From UBA9647 sp049522195 (GTDB lineage: Bacteria > Bacteroidota > Ignavibacteria > UBA10030), in NCBI GenBank assembly GCA_049522195.1, contig JBEKOB010000015.1, positions 1-59,630 of the forward strand: a stretch of 59,630 nt of DNA, written 5' to 3'. Below, piece after piece: positions 25,974-34,204 of the stretch (within the stretch, counting starts at the first letter, position 1; each line of letters begins with the position of its first letter). Below the pieces are notes generated by a model. It had not been told where the DNA came from and searched no databases. It was given only the letters and a program-made list of their open reading frames with translations. The position numbers were made by a program, and so were the translations under genes.

Positions 25974-26136
25974 CGAAACAGCACACACCCCTCATTCCCC
26001 TCTCTCGCCCCGCTTGCCTCCCACGAGAGGGGACATTTAGTTCACGATATGGGAGGCGATGCAGCGAGCTTTGAAAGTCCCCTCTGTGTGATGGCAAGAG
26101 CGTTGGGGAGAGGGGATGTAAGGGGTGTGTGTTTCG
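25974..26136. repeat. 163-bp MITE-like inverted-repeat element
   Basis: The outer arm 25974-26004 (CGAAACAGCACACACCCCT...) is inversely complementary to 26108-26136 (...AGGGGTGTGTGTTTCG), about 29 bp with few mismatches. An inner pair also matches: about 26012-26033 (GCTTGCC...GAGGGGAC) against 26077-26100 (GTCCCCTC...GGCAAGAGC). It is non-coding and occupies most of the 319-bp gap 25933-26251 between the GWxTD-like gene and tonB. No transposase is near. Confidence 0.65.
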
Positions 26137-26251
26137 CTCTTTTTCGGGATCATGTGAAAGCTCACATGGGGAATTACAGTTCTTTGTTTAGGAGCTTCTT
26201 TGAAGCGGCTCTTAGATACTCCACGGGTTTATGGTTGGTGCGGAAGTGAAG

Positions 26252-26983
26252 ATGAACATTGCCCAGCAGAGTGCTCTTGATCAGGGTTTGTACGGGGCAC
26301 CGGAGCTGAAGAAACGCTACAGGGATTTCTTTGTGAGGGGTCTGGGCATCTCGATCGCTCTGCATTTCTTCATGGTCGCCGTGTACTGGATGCCACAATT
26401 CCTTGCAGGCAAGCAAATAGAACCGCGCGGCACCCTGATTGTAAAGTACGCCGATCTGGGCCCTCCTCCATCCTTGCAGCACGACCTTCTGCACGGAATG
26501 CCATCAGCGAAGTTCGCGTTCAAGGATTTCAGTTTCGGCGTTCCGGTCCCCCTCCCTGATCTTCAGGTCCAGGAAGAAAAACCGTTTCCCACGGTGGAGC
26601 AACTTTCCGACATGGGAAATGTCGTTGGGAGCGGAAGTGGCGGCGGTATATCGATTCCAGATAGTGTTCAGGGGGACTTACTGGGGAACGATCTGGAAGG
26701 GCTCACACCCGACGTTGCCCCGGTGCTCATGAAAATTGTTGTCCCTCAATATCCCGAATCGGCAATGAAGAAAAAGATCAGCGGAACCGTATGGCTGAAC
26801 GTGTTGGTCGATGAGAAAGGGGCGGTCACCACGGCCCGGGTCCTCAAGAGCGACGCCGATGAATTGAATGACGCCGCTATTCAGACGGCAAAGAAGTACA
26901 CTTTCATCCCTGGCACCTACCATAAGAAGCCGATACCGGTATGGGTGTCGATTCCGATTCAGTTCAGACTCGAAGGAAATTGA
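26252..26983 (+). CDS. tonB: energy transducer TonB
   Basis: 243 residues. One membrane helix (about 29-49: RGLGISIALHFFMVAVYWMP), a periplasmic linker that is Pro/Gly/Ser-containing (SGSGGGISIPD), and a TonB C-terminal domain (about 155-243: VPQYPESAMKKKISGTVWLNV, VLKSDADELNDAAIQTAKKYTF). It carries proton-motive energy to receptors such as the one at 19246. ATG at 26252 has GGAAG 5 nt upstream; the ATG at 26231 lacks a ribosome-binding site. No exbB or exbD is in the window. Confidence 0.85.
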   Translation: MNIAQQSALDQGLYGAPELKKRYRDFFVRGLGISIALHFFMVAVYWMPQFLAGKQIEPRGTLIVKYADLGPPPSLQHDLLHGMPSAKFAFKDFSFGVPVPLPDLQVQEEKPFPTVEQLSDMGNVVGSGSGGGISIPDSVQGDLLGNDLEGLTPDVAPVLMKIVVPQYPESAMKKKISGTVWLNVLVDEKGAVTTARVLKSDADELNDAAIQTAKKYTFIPGTYHKKPIPVWVSIPIQFRLEGN

Positions 26984-27195
26984 TATAGGCTGATCATACT
27001 GCTTCATGAAGTAGACCACGAAGGCGCAGAGGAAAATCGAATCATATGATCGACTTTGATAGTCGTCTGCATCATCTTCTCGCGACGAGAGTTGTTCATG
27101 CCGATGTGAATTCCCGCACTTGAGCTTGAATCTCTACCCAAATCTTGATTCATTGACCATTGCCATTCTCAGCTGAATCCAAGGAGACTACAACC

Positions 27196-29025
27196 ATGTC
27201 CAAGTCGCTTCTCTTTCTGATATTCTTGATCCCTATTGCAGGGATCTCAGCATCTGTTCTCCACACGAATTACCCTCAAAGCGATTCGCTATTTCTGCGT
27301 GTGGTCGTTCCGGGTGATGACACAACGCGCTCAAATTCTCCAAAGCACCGGATCGCGGGCTGCACAAATCCGACGTCAAAAGCGTTTGTGAATGGGAAAG
27401 AACTCAAAGTCTATCCCAGTGGAGCTTTTGTGTCGCTTCTTGATCTTGCCTACGGGATCAACAAGCTGCATATCATGGTTCGTGGCGTCAACGGCGATTC
27501 GCTTACAAAAGATTTCTTCTTTCTCCGCCCTGAGCCGCCAAAGACGCTGACCCACGAGCCAGCGGTCATCGATGCCCAATCCGTGGAACCACGTCAGGAT
27601 CTCTGGCTGGGAAAAGACGACATTCTGGAAGTGAAATTCCGGGGCAGCCCCGGCTATAAAGCATATTTTGACATCGAAGGAGTTGAGTCGGGAATCCAGA
27701 TGCTGGAGACCGATGCTAAAGATTCCAAAGGAGGATCAGGCATCTACGTCGGTAGATATAAGGTGAAGGAGTTGGATGAGGCGAGAGATGTCCCGATCAG
27801 GGTAAGGCTGAAAAGCAGTTTCTGGGGAAGTGAGAGGGGGTTCTCGAAGGGAAAGGTCTCCATACTCCCTCAGGAGCTGCCGCGCGTAGCGGTGGCTACA
27901 GGTCGGAAGCCATTTTTGAATGCAGGCTTGGGCGAAGACCGGCTTGGAGGAGCAAAGCTCGGATACATTCAGAGCGGCGTGCGACTGCAAGTGGTTGGCA
28001 AGGTTGGCCGACAGTACAAGATCCGGCTTTCGGATGAAATGACTGGATGGCTCCCCGAGGATTTTGCACAGTTGCTTCCGCGCGAAACACCGATGCCGCG
28101 CTCACTCACCGGATCCATTTCAGCCACGGGCACCGATGCAGAGGACGTGGTTAACGTCTCGCTGACGCAGCGCCTCCCGTATCTCTCCCATCAGCTTGTC
28201 GATCCCGCGGCGCTCATCGTCGACATGTACGGCGCAACATCGAACACCAACTGGATTACACACCACAAGTCCGCAGCCGGCATCAAGAGCGTCAGTTGGG
28301 ATCAGGTTGCCGCAGACCACTATCGACTCACGATTGCGCTAAACTACGGGCAACATTGGGGCTACGATATTGGATATGATCAAGGAACAAGCTTGAGGAT
28401 CAAGGTGCGTAGGCCGGCTGTCATCTCGAATCCGGATTCAGTGCTTGCTGGTCTTACCATCGCCGTCGATGCGGGACATGGCGGTGACAACTCGGGTGCT
28501 TCAGGATCGACAGGAGTCATAGAAAAGAACGTGACCCTTGCCATCGCATCCCATCTCCGCTCGCTCCTGCAGGCAAAAGGAGTGAACGTTGTCATGACCC
28601 GAACGGATGATGCGAGCGTCGGCATGCTTGATCGCACAGATATTATTGTGAATTCGGGGGCCCGCATCCTTGTCTCCATCCACTGTAATTCCATCGGCGA
28701 CAATTCTGACGCAGAGGCAATCGCTGGGACCAGCACGTACTATCGCCATCTTGGTTATCAGCCGCTGGCGACGATAATGTATGCCAAAATGCTCGAGCTT
28801 GGCCTGGGCCAATTCGGTGTCGTAGGGAGTTTCAATTTCTCGCTCAATGCGCCGACGCAATTGCCCAATGTTCTTATCGAGACAGCATTTCTCTCGAATC
28901 CTGAGGATGAGATGAAACTGCTCGATGACGGTTTCCGCGAGGCGATCGCAGGAAAGGTTGTCGCGGGGCTCGAACAGTTTGTCCGCACGTATGCCAACCG
29001 ACGCGGCAGCGAATCCAGGCAATAA
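27196..29025 (+). CDS. N-acetylmuramoyl-L-alanine amidase (Amidase_3) with SH3-like region
   Basis: About 609 residues from ATG 27196, with AAGGAGA at 27181-27187. It has a signal peptide, beta-rich Ig-like N-terminal domains (about 20-250), an SH3-like segment (about 255-300: SGVRLQVVGKVGRQYKIRL...GWLPEDF), an AMIN-like middle (about 310-410) and a catalytic Amidase_3 domain (about 425-600). The zinc site is complete: DAGHGG, E in GVIEKNVTLAIA, H in SIHCNS, and the catalytic Glu in LIETAFLSNPEDE. It cleaves the amide between muramic acid and the stem peptide in the periplasm, for cell separation or turnover. Confidence 0.92.
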   Translation: MSKSLLFLIFLIPIAGISASVLHTNYPQSDSLFLRVVVPGDDTTRSNSPKHRIAGCTNPTSKAFVNGKELKVYPSGAFVSLLDLAYGINKLHIMVRGVNGDSLTKDFFFLRPEPPKTLTHEPAVIDAQSVEPRQDLWLGKDDILEVKFRGSPGYKAYFDIEGVESGIQMLETDAKDSKGGSGIYVGRYKVKELDEARDVPIRVRLKSSFWGSERGFSKGKVSILPQELPRVAVATGRKPFLNAGLGEDRLGGAKLGYIQSGVRLQVVGKVGRQYKIRLSDEMTGWLPEDFAQLLPRETPMPRSLTGSISATGTDAEDVVNVSLTQRLPYLSHQLVDPAALIVDMYGATSNTNWITHHKSAAGIKSVSWDQVAADHYRLTIALNYGQHWGYDIGYDQGTSLRIKVRRPAVISNPDSVLAGLTIAVDAGHGGDNSGASGSTGVIEKNVTLAIASHLRSLLQAKGVNVVMTRTDDASVGMLDRTDIIVNSGARILVSIHCNSIGDNSDAEAIAGTSTYYRHLGYQPLATIMYAKMLELGLGQFGVVGSFNFSLNAPTQLPNVLIETAFLSNPEDEMKLLDDGFREAIAGKVVAGLEQFVRTYANRRGSESRQ

Positions 29026-29102
29026 CGGGAGCAATCATGAACATTCTCACCATTGATACGGTGGTGGAAATTGCGTATTTTGGTCAGAGGAGATGGCAAA
29101 AT

Positions 29103-29236
29103 GGTAAGTTGGTTAATTGGTTAAATGGTTAAGTAAACACCAATTAACCAGTCACCATCTAACCAATCACCAACCCTTCGACTCGCAAAAAGCGCTCGCT
29201 CAGGGTAAATTAACCATTCACCAATCGACAATTCCC
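29103..29236. repeat. short-unit tandem arrays in the argH leader (7-8 nt units)
   Basis: Three consecutive blocks: TTGGTTAA-type octamers (about 29109-29132), ACCAnnn(n) units of 7-8 nt (about 29139-29172), and after a CTTCGACTCG...GCTCAGGGTA phrase, four heptamers ATTAACC-ATTCACC-AATCGAC-AATTCCC running straight into the argH ATG. The first and second blocks are inverse complements (GGTTAA against TTAACC). No Shine-Dalgarno is visible before argH. Confidence 0.6.
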
Positions 29237-30628
29237 ATGGCTCATCAAGCACTCTGGAGTGGCCGGTTCACCGAACCGCTCGCTGATATTGCACTGAAAT
29301 TCTCTTCTTCCATTGATCTCGACAAGCGTTTGTTCCGGGAAGACATTGCCGGAAGCATCGCCCATGTCGAGATGCTGAGTGCGACCCACATAATCACGGC
29401 GACAGAATCACGAAAGATCGCCACGGCGCTCAAGCAAATACAGAAAGAAATCGAGACCGGGAAATTCCGCCTCACCGCACAATATGAGGATGTCCACCTT
29501 GCGATCGAGCAGCGGCTCATAGAGAAGCTCGGGCCTCTCGGCGGAAAACTCCATACCGGCCGGAGCCGTAACGACCAGGTGGCACTCGACGAACGGTTGT
29601 ACCTCCGCTCCGCGATCAAGGAGTTGAACAAACTCATCGTCCAACTGCAGCGTGTGTTGCTGTACAAGTCTGAGAAATATTTCGGCATTCTGATGCCCGG
29701 CTACACGCACTTGCAGAGAGCACAACCCGTGATGTTGTCACACCACTTGCTCGCGTATGTCTGGATGCTCGAGCGTGACTATGAGAGACTCCATGACGCC
29801 CTGCGCCGACTGAACAAATTGCCTCTTGGCGCTGCTGCGCTGGCCGGAACATCATTCCCCATCGATAGAATGAAAGTCGCGAAGAAACTGCATTTTGACG
29901 GCATTGTCGAGAACAGCCTCGACGCTGTGAGCGATAGGGATTACCTTGTCGAATGCATCTCATCGTGCAGCATCATCATGATGCACCTGAGCCGGATGGC
30001 GGAAGAGCTGGTTCTCTGGAGCACGAAAGAGTTCGGCTTTATCCATATTAGCGATGCGTATACAACAGGCAGCAGCATCATGCCGCAGAAAAAGAATCCT
30101 GACATGGCGGAGCTGGTGCGCGGTAAGACAGGACGTGTCTATGGATCGCTGGTGAACCTGTTGACCGTGATGAAGGCGTTGCCGCTGGCGTACAACAGGG
30201 ATATGCAGGAAGACAAGCTCCCGATGTTTGAAGCCGTTGAGACAACCCAGCAGTGCCTCACGATTGTTGCGCAAATGCTTGTCCATTCGACATTTGACAA
30301 ACACCGCATGGAGGAAGAGCTGCGTAATGACTTCCTGACTGCGACAGAGATTGCGGATTACCTCGTGCGGAAGGGAATGCCGTTCAGAGAAGCGCATGAA
30401 ATCACGGGTAAGATCGTTTCCCATTGCCTCAGCCATCGCATGTATCTCGGTAACCTGGACGTGGAAACGCTTCGGACGTTTTCAAAGCTTTTTGGTCCGG
30501 ATATGCTTGACTTCATCTATCCGCAGAAGAGTGTTGAACAGAAAAAATCGGCCGGCAGCACATCGCCGCATGAGGTAAAGCGGCAGATTATCCATTGGAC
30601 GAGAGTGTTGAGGGGGAGGAAGAGTTGA
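29237..30628 (+). CDS. argH: argininosuccinate lyase
   Basis: Splits argininosuccinate into arginine and fumarate, the last step of the pathway. About 463 residues from ATG 29237 (MAHQALWSGRFTEPL), a typical length. HTGRSRNDQVALD (about 109-121) and GSSIMPQKKNPDMAE (about 280-294) are the fumarase/ASL signatures, with the catalytic Ser in the second. A reading from 29117 exists but passes through repeat sequence and lacks family likeness. It is 11.5 kb downstream of argG, separated by envelope genes. Confidence 0.95.
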   Translation: MAHQALWSGRFTEPLADIALKFSSSIDLDKRLFREDIAGSIAHVEMLSATHIITATESRKIATALKQIQKEIETGKFRLTAQYEDVHLAIEQRLIEKLGPLGGKLHTGRSRNDQVALDERLYLRSAIKELNKLIVQLQRVLLYKSEKYFGILMPGYTHLQRAQPVMLSHHLLAYVWMLERDYERLHDALRRLNKLPLGAAALAGTSFPIDRMKVAKKLHFDGIVENSLDAVSDRDYLVECISSCSIIMMHLSRMAEELVLWSTKEFGFIHISDAYTTGSSIMPQKKNPDMAELVRGKTGRVYGSLVNLLTVMKALPLAYNRDMQEDKLPMFEAVETTQQCLTIVAQMLVHSTFDKHRMEEELRNDFLTATEIADYLVRKGMPFREAHEITGKIVSHCLSHRMYLGNLDVETLRTFSKLFGPDMLDFIYPQKSVEQKKSAGSTSPHEVKRQIIHWTRVLRGRKS

Positions 30629-30694
30629 TTAATGGTCAATTGTGAATTGTCAATGGTGAATTATTAGTTGACAATGGACAATTGAGAAGGGTGA
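30625..30694. repeat. ten exact heptamer units, variable sequence, invariant 7th base
   Basis: Starting within the argH stop codon, ten consecutive 7-nt units read TTGATTA, ATGGTCA, ATTGTGA, ATTGTCA, ATGGTGA, ATTATTA, GTTGACA, ATGGACA, ATTGAGA, AGGGTGA. The last base is always A, position 2 is T in nine of ten units, and the phase never slips. It is followed at once by a strong terminator. Confidence 0.85.
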
Positions 30695-30698
30695 ATGA

Positions 30699-30735
30699 AA
30701 AAGCCGCATCGGGCGACCGGTGCGGCTTTTGTTTT
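30699..30735 (+). terminator. intrinsic terminator of argH
   Basis: AAAAGCCGCA (30699-30708) pairs with TGCGGCTTTT (30721-30730), and the stem continues TCGG/CCGG with a GCGA tetraloop. TTTT-G-TTTTT follows. The A-run on the left also makes it usable by the amidohydrolase gene on the other strand, whose stop is at 30815. Confidence 0.85.
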
Positions 30736-30761
30736 TCTCGGAAGGTGCCACGCACCCATGA

Positions 30762-30808
30762 AGAAGTCCGACTTCTAATCGGCAATACGCGGAAGAAGTC
30801 GGACTTCT
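30762..30808. repeat. two copies of a 15-bp palindrome
   Basis: AGAAGTC-C-GACTTCT at 30762-30776 and AGAAGTC-G-GACTTCT at 30794-30808, both perfect 7+1+7 palindromes, 17 bp apart, in the convergent gap between argH and the amidohydrolase. They could be paired operator-like sites, but no promoter is nearby, so dispersed repeat units are more likely. Confidence 0.5.
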
Positions 30809-30814
30809 CTCAAG

Positions 30815-32479
30815 TTAATGCGTGTATCCTGGTCCGCGCAGCACACGACCCGGGAGATTCCCCGTAAATTTCCCGTTCTCCCAAACCGGTTTTCCGTTCA
30901 CGACAACGAGGCTCATTCCTTCTGAATACTGGTGCGGATTCTCGAACGTGGCCTTGTCGGTGATGGTCTCCGGATCGAACATCACCAGATCAGCGTAGAA
31001 ACCCTGTTTCAGGATCCCACGATCCTTGATACCGACGCGCTGGGCTGCAAGCGAAGTCATCTTTCGGATCGCATCCTCCAGAGTGAGAATCTTGCTTTCA
31101 CGAACGTACATAGCCAGAATGCGCGGGAAACTTCCATAGGCACGCGGATGGGGTCTGCCCTCAAACAGTGGCCCGTCGAGTGCCCTTGCACTTGCATCGT
31201 CGCAGAAACTGACCCACGGTTGGCCCATCGCCATTCTCAGATCTTCTTCCGTCATTGCCCAGACAACACGGCTTGTTCTGGCAGAGTCTGCGAGGACGAA
31301 GTCGAACAGTGTCTCAATGGGATCTTTCTTCCAAGCAGAGGCTATCTCCGTGAGCCGTTTCCCTTCCCATTGCTTCAGCGCGGGGTTAGAAACATAGGAG
31401 ATCATCATCAACTGAAAGTCCATGCCGCGCGCTTTTTCAGTAGCCTCGAGTTCTTTCCTGACCTGCTTGCGAACGATCGGATCTTTCAGGCGTTCAAGGA
31501 GCTTATCTGTTCCTCCCTCCTGAACCCATCCCGGCAGCGGTGCACTCAGCGAGTTGCCGAACGCGATGTACGGATACACATCCGCGGTCATGTCGAGTCC
31601 CTGGTTGCGGTGTTGTTGAATCATCCTGACGATCTCAGACATCTTGCCCCAGTTGGGTTTTTCCGCTGTCTTGAGGTGCCAGATTTCCACGGGTATCTTC
31701 GCCGCCCGTCCGATGTCTGCTGCTTCTAACACCGCCTCAACGATCTTCTCCTGTTCATTTCGGATGTGTGAAGCATAGATCCCGCCGAATTCGGCCGCAG
31801 CCTTCGCCAGTTCAATCAACTCAGGAGTTTTCGCGTACATTGCAGGAGTATACTCAAGTGCAGTACTGACTCCGACTGCGCCCTGCCGCATGGCCTCGCG
31901 AACAAGCTGCCGCATTTGATCCATCTCTGCAGCGGTCGGCTCGCGGTTCTCGAACCCTATCACATACTCCCGCACCTGTGCCGCACCTACGTACGAAGCC
32001 AAATTGATGGCTGTCTTGTTTTTCTCTACACGCGCAAAATACCCGTTGAAATCGGTCCAATCGACGGTCAGATTATATTTGTCGAGAGAGGGTTTCAGTT
32101 CTTTGAGAATCTTCTCATTGACCGGGGCGGCGGATTCTCCTTCGCCATTGATCTCCGTCGTCACCCCCTGAGAGATCTTGCTCATCGCCCTGTTATCGAC
32201 GAGGATAGCGGTTTCGGATTGCCCAAGCATATCGATAAAGCCTGGTGCGACGACCTTGCCCGCAGCATCAATGACGCGTTTGGCAAGCCGCGGATCAAGC
32301 TTTCCGATGGCGGTGATCTTGTCGCGATAAATCCCGATATCGGACTGATACCATGGATTGCCGGTCCCATCGATGATTCTTGCGTTTTGGATAATAATGT
32401 CATAAGGCCCCTCCGGCGAGGTCTGACAGGAAAGGGCTACGATTGCGAGAAGACAAAGCAGGAACGTAATTGGTTTCAT
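30815..32479 (-). CDS. D-aminoacylase-like amidohydrolase lipoprotein with altered metal motif
   Basis: 554 residues. Lipobox ALSC with Cys 18 indicates periplasmic anchoring. Amidohydrolase fold: IIIQNARIIDGTGNPWYQSDIGI (28-50), VVAPGFID (76-83), then a long barrel containing YASHIRNE and EIWHLK, which match the two metal-binding His of D-aminoacylases, FCDDAS for the late Asp, and GFYADLVMFDP near the end. The first metal motif HTHxD is replaced by LGQSE (85-89), and the bridging Cys region (normally NCG) is EGE (113-115). I recall this DMLGQSE variant in related environmental proteins, so it may define a subfamily. The substrate is unknown, plausibly an N-acyl-D-amino acid or dipeptide. 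It is transcribed convergently with argH. Confidence 0.8.
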   Translation of the reverse strand: MKPITFLLCLLAIVALSCQTSPEGPYDIIIQNARIIDGTGNPWYQSDIGIYRDKITAIGKLDPRLAKRVIDAAGKVVAPGFIDMLGQSETAILVDNRAMSKISQGVTTEINGEGESAAPVNEKILKELKPSLDKYNLTVDWTDFNGYFARVEKNKTAINLASYVGAAQVREYVIGFENREPTAAEMDQMRQLVREAMRQGAVGVSTALEYTPAMYAKTPELIELAKAAAEFGGIYASHIRNEQEKIVEAVLEAADIGRAAKIPVEIWHLKTAEKPNWGKMSEIVRMIQQHRNQGLDMTADVYPYIAFGNSLSAPLPGWVQEGGTDKLLERLKDPIVRKQVRKELEATEKARGMDFQLMMISYVSNPALKQWEGKRLTEIASAWKKDPIETLFDFVLADSARTSRVVWAMTEEDLRMAMGQPWVSFCDDASARALDGPLFEGRPHPRAYGSFPRILAMYVRESKILTLEDAIRKMTSLAAQRVGIKDRGILKQGFYADLVMFDPETITDKATFENPHQYSEGMSLVVVNGKPVWENGKFTGNLPGRVLRGPGYTH

Positions 32480-32542
32480 GAGATCACCTCAGAATGAGTG
32501 GCAGATCCCTTCGGTAGAGATCCTATGCCGCGTAAAGGCGGC

Positions 32543-33121
32543 TCAGAGGACGTCGGATTTGTAGAGCACCAACAGCGCGAGGGAAGCATACAGAACAAAT
32601 GTGATCGCAAAGGCCTTCAGCGGATGGAGTTTTTCGGCGTTCTTCATCCCAAAATAGCAGATCACGCCGGGTGCACCCCACGCCATGCCCAGGAGAGTCA
32701 ACCCCAGTGAAATGTTCTGGATGATCCGGTCCGGGTCATCTGGAAATACGAGGACAGACAAAAGGGTGAGCAAGCAGGAAATGAATGAGGTGAACACCAG
32801 CGGGGCGGTGCCCAATCCCACAAAACCGAGAGCATGCGGAAATTCTCCGAGGCCTCCGAGCAAGTCGGCAGCTATGTGAAAAATCAACGCGAGGAAGGTC
32901 CAGAGCAGGTATGTCGTGAGCGCGGAGATGAGGAACGAGAGCAGGCCAACGCTGAAAGTTTCGGACTGAAAGTAGCCGGAGAAGAACGCATCGAGCGATG
33001 TGAACAGGGCGTATGCACTAACTACCAGGAACGACTCGCGAAAGCGCGGGGAGTCATAGAGCGAAATGGTTGTGGTTTCCGGATCGACGATGATCTGGAT
33101 TAATTGCTGGAGGTAGTACAT
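32543..33121 (-). CDS. Yip1-domain membrane protein
   Basis: 192 residues with about five membrane helices (roughly 32-50, 58-80, 95-120, 138-160, 168-188). The start IIVDPETTTISLYDSPRFRESFLVV and central FHIAADLLGG...ALGFVGLGTAPLVFT match Yip1/YIF1-type bacterial membrane proteins, whose role is unknown. It lies 63 bp upstream of the amidohydrolase on the same strand. A 124-bp gap (33122-33245) separates it from the PAP2 gene; nothing was recognised there. Confidence 0.65.
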   Translation of the reverse strand: MYYLQQLIQIIVDPETTTISLYDSPRFRESFLVVSAYALFTSLDAFFSGYFQSETFSVGLLSFLISALTTYLLWTFLALIFHIAADLLGGLGEFPHALGFVGLGTAPLVFTSFISCLLTLLSVLVFPDDPDRIIQNISLGLTLLGMAWGAPGVICYFGMKNAEKLHPLKAFAITFVLYASLALLVLYKSDVL

Positions 33122-33245
33122 TGGTGCTTCAGCGAGCCGGTGCGTGGTTGATGTCTTTAAAAATGGTACATCATTTGCGCTGGAAAATCAAGTTCCAATC
33201 CGATCTCGCCACTGCCGGTCTCTCGATTGGGGTGATGTCGCCCTG

Positions 33246-34163
33246 CTATGGTTTTGACGGCGAGGTCGATTGTTTCGATGCGATGGCATCCCATCCTTTA
33301 ATCAACGTGGGAACGATAGCCAGTGCGAGAAATGCCACTGCAACTCCCACAACAGCATCAGTGACATAGTGATAGCGGGCATAGAACGTCGAGACGTAGA
33401 GAGACAACACAATGGGAGTGAGAATGTAGAATGAGGGACGATGGTAGCGATAGGCCATGATCCACATGATCGTGGCAGCTGCGGCATGGGGACTAGGAAT
33501 CGTGCCGCCGACGTAATGAAGGTTGGAACGCATCAGCTCGCCGAGGAATGTAAAAACGTATCCTTTGAGCGGAACAGTATACAGGCTGCCGATCGCTGCA
33601 ATCGGTCCGGCGACGGGAAAAAGAATGAACCCGATATCACACAGAATATTGGTGAGTCCGAGTGTGAAGAAGTAATCCTCCATTGCAACCTCGCCCCGGA
33701 CATAGTAAATAATTCCGCACAGGACCGGATACATCGGCACATAAATGACGTAGGCAAACATCATCCATTCCGTCAACGCAGGTGTGGTAATATGCTGCAT
33801 CCAGAGCGTCGGCTGCACGCCAAAGATGTACTGCTCCCCGTCGAGAACATATTCATCGAGCCAGTGACCATGGATGATCAGCTGAAGCTTGTCGACGGCA
33901 CCGAAGAGATACGCGTACGTAAGCGTCACAGCGGCAACGCGCAGAAAGAAGCGGAGGAACTTCGTGTTCGCGCGCTGCGAGAGACAGACCACAAGAAGAT
34001 AGCCAAGCGCGACGCCGGCGTTCTTGAGTATCAACAATCCCCAACCGTCAACACGGGAACTGAACAACAACGCAAGGAGGCTGAACAGCGCGAGTGTGAA
34101 CATGATGAGCGCATCGGTGGCGCGTAAACGGAAGTTTGCGATTTGTATCGTCTTGTCGGTCAT
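33246..34163 (-). CDS. PAP2-superfamily phosphatase/phosphotransferase (6 TM, Aur1-like motifs)
   Basis: 305 residues. The phosphatase motifs are IPSPHAAAATI (C2, normally PSGH) and YARYHYVTDAVVG (C3, His and Asp present). The Pro in PSPH and the long membrane N-terminus resemble inositolphosphotransferase-like (Aur1/Ipt1) members more than simple lipid phosphatases. It probably acts on a lipid or polyprenyl phosphate at the inner-membrane outer face. It ends 3 kb before the SDR gene, with CPBP between. Confidence 0.75.
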   Translation of the reverse strand: MTDKTIQIANFRLRATDALIMFTLALFSLLALLFSSRVDGWGLLILKNAGVALGYLLVVCLSQRANTKFLRFFLRVAAVTLTYAYLFGAVDKLQLIIHGHWLDEYVLDGEQYIFGVQPTLWMQHITTPALTEWMMFAYVIYVPMYPVLCGIIYYVRGEVAMEDYFFTLGLTNILCDIGFILFPVAGPIAAIGSLYTVPLKGYVFTFLGELMRSNLHYVGGTIPSPHAAAATIMWIMAYRYHRPSFYILTPIVLSLYVSTFYARYHYVTDAVVGVAVAFLALAIVPTLIKGWDAIASKQSTSPSKP

Positions 34164-34204
34164 TCAGCCATGGTCTTGGTCTGTGTGTTGGACTGTTGTG
34201 GCGG

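Noticed and set aside
27014..27035. ACCACGAAGGCGCAGAGG phrase before the amidase gene as a separate element.
   Set aside because: Only one arm is visible and no inverse partner was found nearby; it is noted as a likely fragment of the 40945-type repeat.
30932..31729. 265-codon plus-strand frame inside the amidohydrolase gene.
   Set aside because: It is the complement of a well-supported gene, with no conserved motif of its own.
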